NCBI GenBank assembly: GCA_029880285.1
Contig: JAOUOS010000021.1
Coordinates: 1-53,018 of the forward strand
From: Spirochaetia bacterium
GTDB taxonomy: Bacteria > Spirochaetota > Leptospiria > Turneriellales > JAOUOS01
Length of the DNA stretch: 53,018 nt
Direction of reading: 5' to 3'
Part shown: piece after piece, positions 25,077-34,092 of the stretch
How the letters are laid out: each line of letters begins with the position of its first letter
How positions within the stretch are numbered: position 1 is the first letter of the stretch
Notes under the pieces: model-generated
The model's database searches: none
The model's input: the letters and a program-made list of their open reading frames with translations, nothing else
What the model was told of the DNA's origin: nothing
Position numbers and translations under genes: made by a program

Positions 25077-27929
25077 ATGAAGAGTAAAAAAACTAATATT
25101 ATAAAAAACTTAAAGAATAATTTGGAAAATCTTATATTTGGATTACAACTGCTGTTATTTCTTATGCCCAATAGTTCTTTAATAGCACAAGTATTATCGG
25201 GTACGGATAAAAACTTATCAAAAATATCGGGTGATGTAAACAATTGTTCAATTGCTGTGAATCCTACTAATAAGATGAATCTATATGCGGTATGTGATCA
25301 TAGTGGTCCCGGATTGATTGCCGTTTATAGTACTGATAGAGGGAGTACATGGAAATTTGTTGATGATCCAGATACAGGCGGCGATAAAGTAATAGCTGAT
25401 GGTAACACTACACAGGGCGCCGGAATCGTCGCGGCTAATGGTTCGCCTGATGTTGCCTGGGATATTTTTGGAAATATTTACATTGTGTATGCTGGCAATC
25501 CTGGAGGCGGCGAAGAATCACTAGAGCTGATTCTAAGTACTGATAACGGCTTTAATTTTGCAAATGTAAAATCTTATACTGCCGGCGTGGGGGGCCTGGT
25601 AACTAAACCTGCTATTACCGTAGATACTGTAAGAACTTCAGAGGCAGCGATTCCTGCGCCATATAACAGGTCTGAACAACTTTGGGTCTCATGGACACAA
25701 CATGCTGCCGGTGTTACTATGCAGGCCGTTGGTTTTAATATAATTGCTGCAGGCGCTACCGACGCAGATAAAGAAACTGTAGCGGCATTAAATGACTGTG
25801 ACTATGGAGATATTTCTATTTCACCTCAGGGCAATGTTTCCATTGCCTGTCAAGTAATTACATTATCGGCAGACCCTAATTCACAAATAAAAGTAATAAC
25901 GAGTTCTGATACAGTCCCAGATGGCTTATCAAACAATTGGGCAAACCCGGCTGAAAATGTGGCATTAACAAATGTTAGTACATCTGATAAAATAGATGCA
26001 GCAGGTTCTAAAGGAGTCAATGCCGGTGTGAGTATTGCTTATGATAGAGCATCATCTTTTGGCGGGACAGAAAGTCTTGCTTTTGAAAGATTATATTTGG
26101 TTTATACAGATGAACCGACAAATGAAGCTTCGCCGACCGTTACGAATATTAAACTCTGGTATAAAGACTGGGGTAGTACATGGGTAGAATATGATGATGG
26201 TCTTGCACTCTTTACTTCAAAAATCATCAACAAGGCGGATAAAAGCGCATTTTTACCGAGTCTGGATAGTAACCCAAAGTCAGGTAATATTTCTATTTGT
26301 TGGTATGATACAAGAAATGATACAGCTTCACCATTTGCTACAGCGCAATTTTATTGCGCTATGCTTACAAGACCTTATATTGCGGGAAATAAGCCTGAAT
26401 TTATTGTTGATAGTGCAGATGGTGTGTCTTTAAATCGGCTTATTAGCAATGGGGCATCCACAGCACCGGGACTAGGTAATGATTTTGGCCAGTATACGGG
26501 AATACAATACTTTCAAGGCGCTGTACATCCGGTTTGGGCCGATTATTCAAATAGTACAGGTGATAATCCAAACGGAACCTCTAAATCAGAAGGTTATACC
26601 GACTACTTGATTCTAGGAGGTGCAGCCGCGAATGAAGGAGATCCTCATCTTAGAACAGTAAACGGTATCAGGTATGATTTTCAGCCTGACGGTGAGTTTG
26701 TAGCTCTTCGTGGGGATGGTATAGAATTACAATTGAGACATACTGCTATATCTCCAAGCAACAGCTATACTATTTATAATTCATATACAGATCTTAGAAC
26801 ATGCGTAGATTTGAATACGGGTCTTGCCACAAAAGTAGGTAAGAATCGTGTTACTTACCAGCCTGGTCTCGACGGAAAGTCGCCTTTTGAGGTAAGAATT
26901 GATGGTAAAGTAACAACGATTACAAGCGCGGGGCAAGAACTGGATGGCGGTTATATAAAAGAAGTTACGCGTTATCGTTCTTATTGGAAGGGGATAGAAA
27001 TTGACTATCCTAACGGAGCAAAAGTAGTCGCTTTTGCTTATAAATGGTATGGCCAGCCCTATTTAAACATTACGGTTTCTAACGCAAGTTCATCTATGGG
27101 AACCATGGGTTTTATTAAAAAAGGCGACTGGCTTCCCTTGCTACCTGATGGAGCCTCTCTCGGTAAAAAGCCTTCTACTGAAGAAGAAAGATATTACACT
27201 ATGTATGAAAAATTTGCCGACCCTTGGCGGGTGGTTAAATCACGAAGCCTGTTTGATTACTCACCGGGGCAGTCTACCGCTCATTTTACTAATTTTAACT
27301 GGCCGCCTTATCCCGGCAGCGCGTGTGTTATTGAAAAACCCTCGCTTGAAGAAACAGAAGCTAAACTAGCCGTTCTTGAAGAAGCGGTAAAAAGTACAGT
27401 GGGAACCACTTCAAGTACGACAACAAAAAAGAAACCAAAACGGCTGTTAAAAAAAGGAAAAGGAAAGGCTGAAAAAGCTGATCAAAAAGCATTGACAAAG
27501 GCAAAAAAAGCATGTAAAGATATAAAAGATAAAGATGACAAACAAAACTGTATTGAAGATGTTACTTTAACAAATGATGAAATTTTTGCGCAGGGTTATA
27601 AAGATAACTATGAATTAAAAAATGGTCTTACAAAAACCATTATTAGATCAAAGAAAGGCGCTAGCAAAAAGAATGAAAAAATTACATTAATCGCGAGTGT
27701 TAAGCCTGTTTTTGCAAAAAGCAGAAAAAATAAACTGACGGGAAAAATACAGTTTATGATAAATGGTAAAAATGTGGGTAAACCGGTTTCTCTGGATAAA
27801 AAAGGCAATGCGGTTTTGGCTATAAGCAAACTGAAAACTGGTAAACATAAAATATTTGCAACTTTTATTCCCGGCACAAAAGATTTTCTTACCAGTACAA
27901 GCCACGAAATAATACACAAAGTTAAATAA
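25077..27929 (+). CDS. Large secreted protein: BNR-like propeller, vWD-like domain, Ig-like domain
   Basis: A 950-residue protein with an N-terminal signal (about 20-40; LQLLLFLMPNSSLIAQ). Residues about 45-500 look like a sialidase/BNR-type propeller, with Asp-box-like turns (STDRGSTW, STDNGFNF). Next comes a von Willebrand factor type D-like stretch, GDPHLRTVNGIRYDFQPDGE to about residue 760, with few Cys. A Lys-rich linker (about 780-850) leads to an Ig-like domain at the end (KTIIRSKKG, then TGKIQFMINGKNVGKPVSL). GGGAGG precedes the ATG. No catalytic residues are claimed. A role in surface binding is inference from the domain set. Confidence 0.75.
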   Translation: MKSKKTNIIKNLKNNLENLIFGLQLLLFLMPNSSLIAQVLSGTDKNLSKISGDVNNCSIAVNPTNKMNLYAVCDHSGPGLIAVYSTDRGSTWKFVDDPDTGGDKVIADGNTTQGAGIVAANGSPDVAWDIFGNIYIVYAGNPGGGEESLELILSTDNGFNFANVKSYTAGVGGLVTKPAITVDTVRTSEAAIPAPYNRSEQLWVSWTQHAAGVTMQAVGFNIIAAGATDADKETVAALNDCDYGDISISPQGNVSIACQVITLSADPNSQIKVITSSDTVPDGLSNNWANPAENVALTNVSTSDKIDAAGSKGVNAGVSIAYDRASSFGGTESLAFERLYLVYTDEPTNEASPTVTNIKLWYKDWGSTWVEYDDGLALFTSKIINKADKSAFLPSLDSNPKSGNISICWYDTRNDTASPFATAQFYCAMLTRPYIAGNKPEFIVDSADGVSLNRLISNGASTAPGLGNDFGQYTGIQYFQGAVHPVWADYSNSTGDNPNGTSKSEGYTDYLILGGAAANEGDPHLRTVNGIRYDFQPDGEFVALRGDGIELQLRHTAISPSNSYTIYNSYTDLRTCVDLNTGLATKVGKNRVTYQPGLDGKSPFEVRIDGKVTTITSAGQELDGGYIKEVTRYRSYWKGIEIDYPNGAKVVAFAYKWYGQPYLNITVSNASSSMGTMGFIKKGDWLPLLPDGASLGKKPSTEEERYYTMYEKFADPWRVVKSRSLFDYSPGQSTAHFTNFNWPPYPGSACVIEKPSLEETEAKLAVLEEAVKSTVGTTSSTTTKKKPKRLLKKGKGKAEKADQKALTKAKKACKDIKDKDDKQNCIEDVTLTNDEIFAQGYKDNYELKNGLTKTIIRSKKGASKKNEKITLIASVKPVFAKSRKNKLTGKIQFMINGKNVGKPVSLDKKGNAVLAISKLKTGKHKIFATFIPGTKDFLTSTSHEIIHKVK

Positions 27930-27946
27930 TTTCTATATTCATTTTA

Positions 27947-27982
27947 ATAATCTGCATGGGAATTTATTCCTATGCAGATTAT
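27947..27982. terminator. Bidirectional terminator hairpin
   Basis: ATAATCTGCAT (27947-27957) pairs with ATGCAGATTAT (27972-27982). GGAA/TTCC extends the stem to a TTTA loop, and GGGTTTTT follows. It lies between convergent genes, and the stop codon of the minus-strand FN3 gene (27979-27981) is inside the stem. Confidence 0.8.
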
Positions 27983-30900
27983 GGGTTTTTAGCTATTCTA
28001 AACCCCAAAATGTCTGCAAATAAATCTGGCGAAGCTTCAAGAAGATAACCTAACTGTATCTCTTTTTGCCCCCCAGAATTATTGCATGCGGTACTATATG
28101 TACCGCCACGATATATCCATATAGTAGGGTCAACAAGCCCTGGTCCCGGGTTCATTTCATGAACATTGCCGCTCATATCAAAAATACCCAGCGCGTTTGC
28201 GGTTTTACTGCCAACAGCTGCTGTTCCAGTTGCGCCGCATACGGCAACTAAGGCATTTTCTGTTGCTGCGGTTGCATCAAAGTATGGTACCGTTGAGCCG
28301 CTGGCAAAATTTCCCGGATAGTATTCAGTATTATCATCCAAAATATCGTTAAAATTGCTATCTACTTTATAACGGGCAGCCAGTTCCCACTCAGTTCGAA
28401 TAGGCAGACGAAAACCCTTGGCGGCTGTATTTATATTTGGATTATCCTGAGTTCCCAGCGGTGGTACGGGTGGATTTACATAACCGATATTTGTGCTTGT
28501 TCGAATTGGCGTTGTGCCATCTGTTGTATATACGCAGTCAAAAACAGGATCTGCTGCATCTTTATACGCGTTATAATATTCAGTAAGCGCGTTTGTCCAG
28601 ACAATAGCATCACGCCATGACATAGACGTTGCTGGGTGTTGTACAGTAGTACCCCCGCCAGCGCCTTGAACGCCAGAATTGGCAATACTATAAAGACCCT
28701 CGCCTATATCAACAGGCGCGCCATCACCAACTGTTGCCCATGTGTAAACGGCGCTCCAAAGTTCATAGGTTACTTCTGTTTCGCCAATATAGACATTTTC
28801 TACGGTTGCTGGCGATGGAGCAAAAATAGCACCGGTACCAATAGGATCTCCTGTTTCATCTACACCTAATGGTACAGTTTTACCTGGAACATACACCATA
28901 TTAAAAGTTTTTCCGTTTAGGGTATACATTTTTTTAAATCCCGCTGCGGGCGGCGTTGTTACATTATTGACAGTCACCCCTGTAGATATATTCCCAAGTG
29001 TATCTACCGTTTGAACCGTAAATGTGTAAGTGGTATCTGCCGCCAAACCATTTGCGGCGCAGGTATCATCCAGTATCACTTTATAAGCTTTTACGCCTAT
29101 AGCTACTATCTGCGCTGTCGTGCATCCGGACGACCATGAAACTTCAAGATGATCAAAGTCGGCATCTCCCGTTGGCTCTGTACTCCAGCTTAAATCTACC
29201 CAGTTATCGCCAATAGCCGCGGCTAAGCCGGTCACTTCTCCCGGCGGGGTTTGATCAATAGTATACATTCCGCTTAAAAGAGAAGAATCTAAATAACCAA
29301 CCCTGCACGCAAAGGCATTTAACTGCAAAGCGGTATCGGGCGTTGAAATGGTAACCGGCGTCGGGGTTGCCGAATCGTATGTTGACCATCCGGTAGGGCA
29401 TGCCGCTGAAACGTCGCACGCCGGACTTCCCGGGGTATCTGTTATTTTATAGCAAATGGTAGCACCCGCGTCAGATGAAATGCTTACATCTTGAGAAGCG
29501 GCATAAGTACCGGGTGGGGTACCAAAAGTAGGCGTGCTTACGGTACCAAGCGGATCAGTTGTAGTGAAATCCTGATTGCTTACCGGTCCAACATTTCCCG
29601 CTTCATCTTTGGCCCGCACAGTAAAATAATATGTTGTATTTGGGCTTAATAGAGTTATAGTAGTAGAACCGGCTCCTGTAATTGTATCTTGTACGGTAAA
29701 AGTATCGCAGTCAGTAGAGTTAATGCCGTAACAAATCTCATAAACCAGATTTGCCGGGGCAGAACCGCCTGGGTCTGTCGATTGTGTCCATGAAAGATCA
29801 ATCTGTGTTGTGCCGGCTGATACAGCGAGAAGACCTGAAGGCGCCGTGGGCGCTGTTGTATCAATAGTATAAAGACCGCTGGTTACTATTGAATCGGTAT
29901 AACCCACCCTGCACGCAAACGCGTTTAATGTGCTTGTTGTTGCAATATTTACCTGTGTTAAATATTGTGTCCATGTAGCGGGGCAGGCTGCCGAGGTGTC
30001 ACATGCGGGCGTTCCCGGAGTATCTGTTATTTTATAGCAAATATTCGCGCCAGCGTCGGCCAAAATAGTTACATCTTGCGCCGTTGTATATAAATCGGCT
30101 ATAGGATTAAACGAAGGCGCGCTTAGTATACCCACAGCGTCTGTTGAAACAGAATCCTGATTGCTTACCGGTCCAACATTTCCCGCTTCATCTTTGGCCC
30201 GCACAGTAAAATAATATGTTGTATTTGGGCTTAATAGAGTTATAGTAGTCAAACCGGCTCCTGTAATTGTATCTTGTACGGTAAAAGTATCGCAGTCAGT
30301 AGAGTTAATGCCGTAACAAATCTCATAAACCAGATTTGCCGGGGCAGAACCGCCAGGGTCTGTCGATTGTGTCCATGAAAGATCAATCTGTGTTGTACCG
30401 GCTGATACAGCGAGAAGACCTGAAGGCGCCGTGGGCGCTGTTGTATCAATAGTATAAAGACCGCTGGTTACTATTGAATCGGTATAACCCACCCTGCACG
30501 CAAACGCGTTTAATGTGCTTGTTGTTGCAATATTTACCTGTGTTAAATATTGTGTCCATGTAGCGGGGCAGGCTGCCGAGGTGTCACATGCGGGCGTTCC
30601 CGGAGTATCTGTTATTTTATAGCAAATATTCGCGCCAGCGTCGGCCAAAATAGTTACATCTTGCGCCGTTGTATATAAATCGGCTATAGGATTAAACGAA
30701 GGCGCGCTTAGTATACCCACAGCGTCTGTTGAAACAGAAGCCTGATTGCTTACCGGTCCAATATTTCCCGCTTCATCTTTGGCCCTAATTGTAAAATAGT
30801 ACATTGTATTCGGATTCAAACCTGCTATGCTGTCAGAGGCAGCCCCCGCAGATGTAGTTTTGTCTACTGAAAAAACATCACACGCGGTAGCAGTTAAACC

Positions 30901-31791
30901 ATAGCATATTTCATAAACAAGATTTGTCTGAGCCGAATTATTGTCGGTTGATTCTACCCATGAAAGATTAATTTGAGTTGTACCGCCAGACGTAGCGTTC
31001 AAACTCGAAGGCGCCGCAGGCGAGGTGCTGTCAATAGTGTATGTACCGCTTGATACAGCGGAATCTTTATATCCAATCATGCACGCGAATGCGTTTAATG
31101 TGTTTGTTGCTGAAATAGTTACCTGTGCAGAATATAATGTCCAACCCGTGGGACAAACAGCTGAAGAATCACATGCTGGTTCTGTTGTGGGTGCCGTTCC
31201 TAACATATAACAAATAGATGCTGCTTCATCTGCGTTAATGGCAACATTTTGAGAAGCCGCGTATAAGCTGGCAGCAGGATCAAATGTAGGCGAGTTTAAT
31301 GTATCTATTTCAGAAGTTTGGGCAGATGCTTGATCACTTGGCAAACTTATATTGCCGGCTTTATCTTTAGCTCTTATGGTAAAGTAATATAATGTAAGCG
31401 GCTCTAAACCTCCCACCGTAAAAGAACTTACGCCTTCTGCCGTGGTTTGATCAGCGGTAAACGTATCGCAGCCGGTAGTTTCGGTATCAAAGCATATTTC
31501 ATAAAGCAGATTTGCCTGCGCCGATTTGTCGTCGGTTGATTCTTCCCATGAAAGATTTATTTGGTTAGGCCCCGCCGCTGCTGCCAATAAACTCGCGGGC
31601 GTAGAAGGCGCATTCGTATCTACACTTGATGGTAGGTCTTTGCCGGGAATATGATCTTCTCTTCTGGGTAATTCTTCATATTTAAACATATTACATTGAT
31701 TTACAGAAATAGATAAAATAATTAAAATGTAAAAGTCAAAAAATCGTTTTAAGAAAAATTTAAAACCTTTTTTCATATTTAAGCGACACAT
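27979..31791 (-). CDS. Giant FN3-repeat lipoprotein with a C-terminal FGE-sulfatase-type domain
   Basis: A 1270-residue protein. An N-terminal signal ends SVNQC, a plausible spirochaetal-type lipobox. Five fibronectin type III domains (LSWEESTDD...YYFTIRAKDKAGNI) alternate with four short beta modules of the chitobiase C-terminal type (ICYKITDTPG, LNAFACRVGY). Two adjacent FN3-module units are almost identical (585 bp each). The last ~270 residues form a formylglycine-generating-enzyme-like domain (GFRLPIRTEWELAARY, GNVHEMN, RGGTYS, GFRIAKNP). It lacks the usual pair of active-site Cys, so it is probably a structural module. AAGGAG precedes the start at 31791, which overlaps the upstream CsgG-like gene by 32 bases, suggesting coupled translation. 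Likely surface-exposed. Confidence 0.85.
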   Translation of the reverse strand: MCRLNMKKGFKFFLKRFFDFYILIILSISVNQCNMFKYEELPRREDHIPGKDLPSSVDTNAPSTPASLLAAAAGPNQINLSWEESTDDKSAQANLLYEICFDTETTGCDTFTADQTTAEGVSSFTVGGLEPLTLYYFTIRAKDKAGNISLPSDQASAQTSEIDTLNSPTFDPAASLYAASQNVAINADEAASICYMLGTAPTTEPACDSSAVCPTGWTLYSAQVTISATNTLNAFACMIGYKDSAVSSGTYTIDSTSPAAPSSLNATSGGTTQINLSWVESTDNNSAQTNLVYEICYGLTATACDVFSVDKTTSAGAASDSIAGLNPNTMYYFTIRAKDEAGNIGPVSNQASVSTDAVGILSAPSFNPIADLYTTAQDVTILADAGANICYKITDTPGTPACDTSAACPATWTQYLTQVNIATTSTLNAFACRVGYTDSIVTSGLYTIDTTAPTAPSGLLAVSAGTTQIDLSWTQSTDPGGSAPANLVYEICYGINSTDCDTFTVQDTITGAGLTTITLLSPNTTYYFTVRAKDEAGNVGPVSNQDSVSTDAVGILSAPSFNPIADLYTTAQDVTILADAGANICYKITDTPGTPACDTSAACPATWTQYLTQVNIATTSTLNAFACRVGYTDSIVTSGLYTIDTTAPTAPSGLLAVSAGTTQIDLSWTQSTDPGGSAPANLVYEICYGINSTDCDTFTVQDTITGAGSTTITLLSPNTTYYFTVRAKDEAGNVGPVSNQDFTTTDPLGTVSTPTFGTPPGTYAASQDVSISSDAGATICYKITDTPGSPACDVSAACPTGWSTYDSATPTPVTISTPDTALQLNAFACRVGYLDSSLLSGMYTIDQTPPGEVTGLAAAIGDNWVDLSWSTEPTGDADFDHLEVSWSSGCTTAQIVAIGVKAYKVILDDTCAANGLAADTTYTFTVQTVDTLGNISTGVTVNNVTTPPAAGFKKMYTLNGKTFNMVYVPGKTVPLGVDETGDPIGTGAIFAPSPATVENVYIGETEVTYELWSAVYTWATVGDGAPVDIGEGLYSIANSGVQGAGGGTTVQHPATSMSWRDAIVWTNALTEYYNAYKDAADPVFDCVYTTDGTTPIRTSTNIGYVNPPVPPLGTQDNPNINTAAKGFRLPIRTEWELAARYKVDSNFNDILDDNTEYYPGNFASGSTVPYFDATAATENALVAVCGATGTAAVGSKTANALGIFDMSGNVHEMNPGPGLVDPTIWIYRGGTYSTACNNSGGQKEIQLGYLLEASPDLFADILGFRIAKNP
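29571..30740. repeat. Tandem duplication, two units of 585 bp
   Basis: Units 29571-30155 and 30156-30740 differ at only a handful of bases that I can find (for example near 29650/30240). The unit is 195 codons, so the frame is kept. The sequence after 30741 begins the same way (CCTGATTGCTTACCGGTCCA) and then diverges. It lies wholly inside the FN3 lipoprotein gene. Confidence 0.95.
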
Positions 31792-33193
31792 ATAAATCTC
31801 CTTGATTATTTAAGTTTTTGTTATTTATTTTATTTTGCGTGGTATTAATATTTGGTTTAATTGAAGCGTAAAACGATGCGGATGTATTTTGTTTATGAAA
31901 AGCTAATTGCTCGTAAGATTTACCAAAAAATAATATATCTGCTATGCTGATTGCATAAACTCCCACTACGGCTAAAAATGAAAAATTTCTAAGCAAAAAA
32001 GCGTCGTTCATCTCGGCATAGGTTTTTTCAAGATTGTTTGACGCGTTATTATAAACCTCTTCTTTGGTTGCAAAATCCATAACACCAAAAGCAAAAGCTC
32101 CTATAGAGCCTACCCATAACGGCATATAAATCCATCCCCGCCATTGATCAGCGAAAACATGTCCCAAACCGGGAATTATAAGCGTTCGTACTAACATTCC
32201 TGAATAAGTTTTTTTACCGGTGTCTATATATTTTACTCTTTCTTGCACAAGTACCTTTTGAGGCAAAGGAGGCAAAGTTTTTTTCATCTCGGTGCTCATT
32301 TCATCGGCAAGCTGTGAGATAGCGGTAAACATATTGCTGTCAACACCGGTTAGTTTAGTTTTAGTTACCATTACTCTTTGGCTTGATATTTGAATTGCTT
32401 TAGAAACCATCTGCATTTGACTGCCTATAAGAGAAAAACTACCGATAACAACAACATCGGCCTCGGCTTTCGCGCCTACCTTAATGGCAATATCTTCATC
32501 ATAAGCTTCTTCAGGCTTGTAATCGTTTTTTTTAACGTGCTTTTGCCAAATGTTTCTGTTTAATAAATCAAAACTTTTTGTTGCTTGAATAGGTTCTAAA
32601 AAAGCATCTGGAATACTTACCGCCAAATAACCAAATTCCTCACGGTTTTGTGTGTTAACAAAGTCAAGTATAAGTACACGCCTGTTAATTAATTTATCAG
32701 GTTCTTTAATCTTTTTACCGCTTATTTTCGCGACGAGATTTTCTGCCGCTAAAGGGAATTCTTCTTTTTTACTTATGGTTACTTCTTCGGCTTTTTCATA
32801 GTGCTGGCTTACAACATCTAAAACTTTACCATTTATGGTAAAAAGTCCAAATGCCTTAAGTATATTGCCCGTAAGCATTTTTTCACATTCCAGAGCATTG
32901 CCTAGATCAATGATACATTCTTCGCTTGTGCATGAACCGGCACCAACCGACTGCTTTGCCCCTTTTATTTTCATCATATTTTCAATTTGATCGTTACTGA
33001 TGACTTCGTATAATCCTGTTTTAATTAAAGAGGTGCGTATTTTTTCTGTAATAAAACCACTTTCTTCTTTAGATATATTTTTATCATGAGAAAACGGAAG
33101 TACCGCGATTCTTTTTTTGGTTTCTTGAGCGTGAATAGAAAATATAGTAAAAAATAAAAAAATGCAAATTGATTTTTTGCAGAAAGATTTCAT
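31760..33193 (-). CDS. CsgG-like / DUF5683-like protein with two CsgG-like domains
   Basis: A protein of 477 residues from the ATG at 33193, where AGGCGG lies 7 bases upstream; a frame extends 12 codons further but lacks such support. The signal peptide ends IHAQ. CsgG-like domain 1 (about 22-170; KKRIAVLPFSHDK, YEVISNDQIENMM, then NALECEKML) closely matches the paralogue at 784-1704. A second, shorter CsgG/FlgO-like domain (about 175-315; RRVLILDFVNTQ, ADVVVIGSFSL) is only in this copy. The C-terminus has DUF5683-like hydrophobic segments (IPGLGHVFADQWRGWIYMPL). Its end overlaps the FN3 lipoprotein start by 32 bases. It may assemble or sense that lipoprotein; this is inference from the repeated pairing. 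Confidence 0.8.
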   Translation of the reverse strand: MKSFCKKSICIFLFFTIFSIHAQETKKRIAVLPFSHDKNISKEESGFITEKIRTSLIKTGLYEVISNDQIENMMKIKGAKQSVGAGSCTSEECIIDLGNALECEKMLTGNILKAFGLFTINGKVLDVVSQHYEKAEEVTISKKEEFPLAAENLVAKISGKKIKEPDKLINRRVLILDFVNTQNREEFGYLAVSIPDAFLEPIQATKSFDLLNRNIWQKHVKKNDYKPEEAYDEDIAIKVGAKAEADVVVIGSFSLIGSQMQMVSKAIQISSQRVMVTKTKLTGVDSNMFTAISQLADEMSTEMKKTLPPLPQKVLVQERVKYIDTGKKTYSGMLVRTLIIPGLGHVFADQWRGWIYMPLWVGSIGAFAFGVMDFATKEEVYNNASNNLEKTYAEMNDAFLLRNFSFLAVVGVYAISIADILFFGKSYEQLAFHKQNTSASFYASIKPNINTTQNKINNKNLNNQGDLYVSLKYEKRF

Positions 33194-33304
33194 AATATAC
33201 CGCCTTAATTTATTAAAATAATACAGCATAACAAAGTGATATAATTAAATATATAGTCAACTATTTTTAACAATTTTGGTTATTTGATAGGGTCATAATC
33301 TTTT

Positions 33305-33347
33305 ATAAAAAAATTGGCTGATCAACAAAAAAGTTAATCAGCCAATT
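33305..33347 (-). terminator. Intrinsic terminator of the 33334-38631 cluster
   Basis: Read on the minus strand, AATTGGCTGAT (33347-33337) pairs with ATCAGCCAATT (33322-33312), and a T-run follows. The stop codon of the last gene (33334) falls inside the loop. Confidence 0.85.
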
Positions 33348-34038
33348 CATATGTTTCGGGGATGTCTCCTTCTTCGCCCATTCCTTTATATTGTAAAAAT
33401 GTACCTGTCGATTTTTCATACCACCAGAAATATTTATGCGGCCATAGTTTTGACATAAAAAATCCGTTTAAACCCATTTCGTATTTTACTGCGTCATAGC
33501 TCTTTCCGTTGATGTAAATTGTCTCAATCCCCTTGTTTTCTAGATACATTTCAACAAGGCGCACGGCTTCACTATTTAAATTTTGAAACAACATTCGCTT
33601 TCCTTCTTTCAGCTTTTGTTTGCCAATTAAATAGATCATCGTTTCATTTTCCCATACATTGCCTTCTAACTCAATTACCTCTTTTTTCACCGTGCCATTG
33701 TTTTGGTTTATCAAAACAATTACCTCTTTTGAAACGTAATTGTAATCAATTCTTCTTAGTAAACGGGTACCATCGAAAATTTCTACTGAAACGACCTGTT
33801 CATTTTGAATACGGATTTTTTTTATCCCATCCTTATCTTTTATTATCATATTGGAATAGGTTCCTTCTTGATTAAAGTCCATGGTCCATTTATGCCGGGC
33901 ATTTGTATCACCGGCGATAGTAACATAGTCTATCGAAAATACATTCAATGACCATAAAGCGATAAGGAATACTTTTGCGCTTTTCAACATTCCCCTAAAA
34001 ATCATCTTTGAAAATTTAATTCTATTCGTAACTTGCAT
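33334..34038 (-). CDS. Secreted or membrane-anchored protein of unknown function
   Basis: A 234-residue protein. AAAGGAGA precedes the ATG. The N-terminus MQVTNRIKFSKMIFRGMLKS is nearly the same as that of the next gene upstream (35343), then a hydrophobic signal follows (VFLIALWSLNVFS). The rest is strand-rich with repeated short motifs (IKDKDGIKKIRIQNEQVVSVEIFDG, LLRRIDYNYVSKEVIVLI) like toxin-immunity or MORN-type repeats. I cannot name a family. It is the last gene of the cluster and ends in a terminator. It is probably exported. Confidence 0.65.
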   Translation of the reverse strand: MQVTNRIKFSKMIFRGMLKSAKVFLIALWSLNVFSIDYVTIAGDTNARHKWTMDFNQEGTYSNMIIKDKDGIKKIRIQNEQVVSVEIFDGTRLLRRIDYNYVSKEVIVLINQNNGTVKKEVIELEGNVWENETMIYLIGKQKLKEGKRMLFQNLNSEAVRLVEMYLENKGIETIYINGKSYDAVKYEMGLNGFFMSKLWPHKYFWWYEKSTGTFLQYKGMGEEGDIPETYELAD

Positions 34039-34092
34039 ATTATCTCCTTTGTAATTACCTCTAAAGAGGTTTAATTTTTTTTTATATTCATA

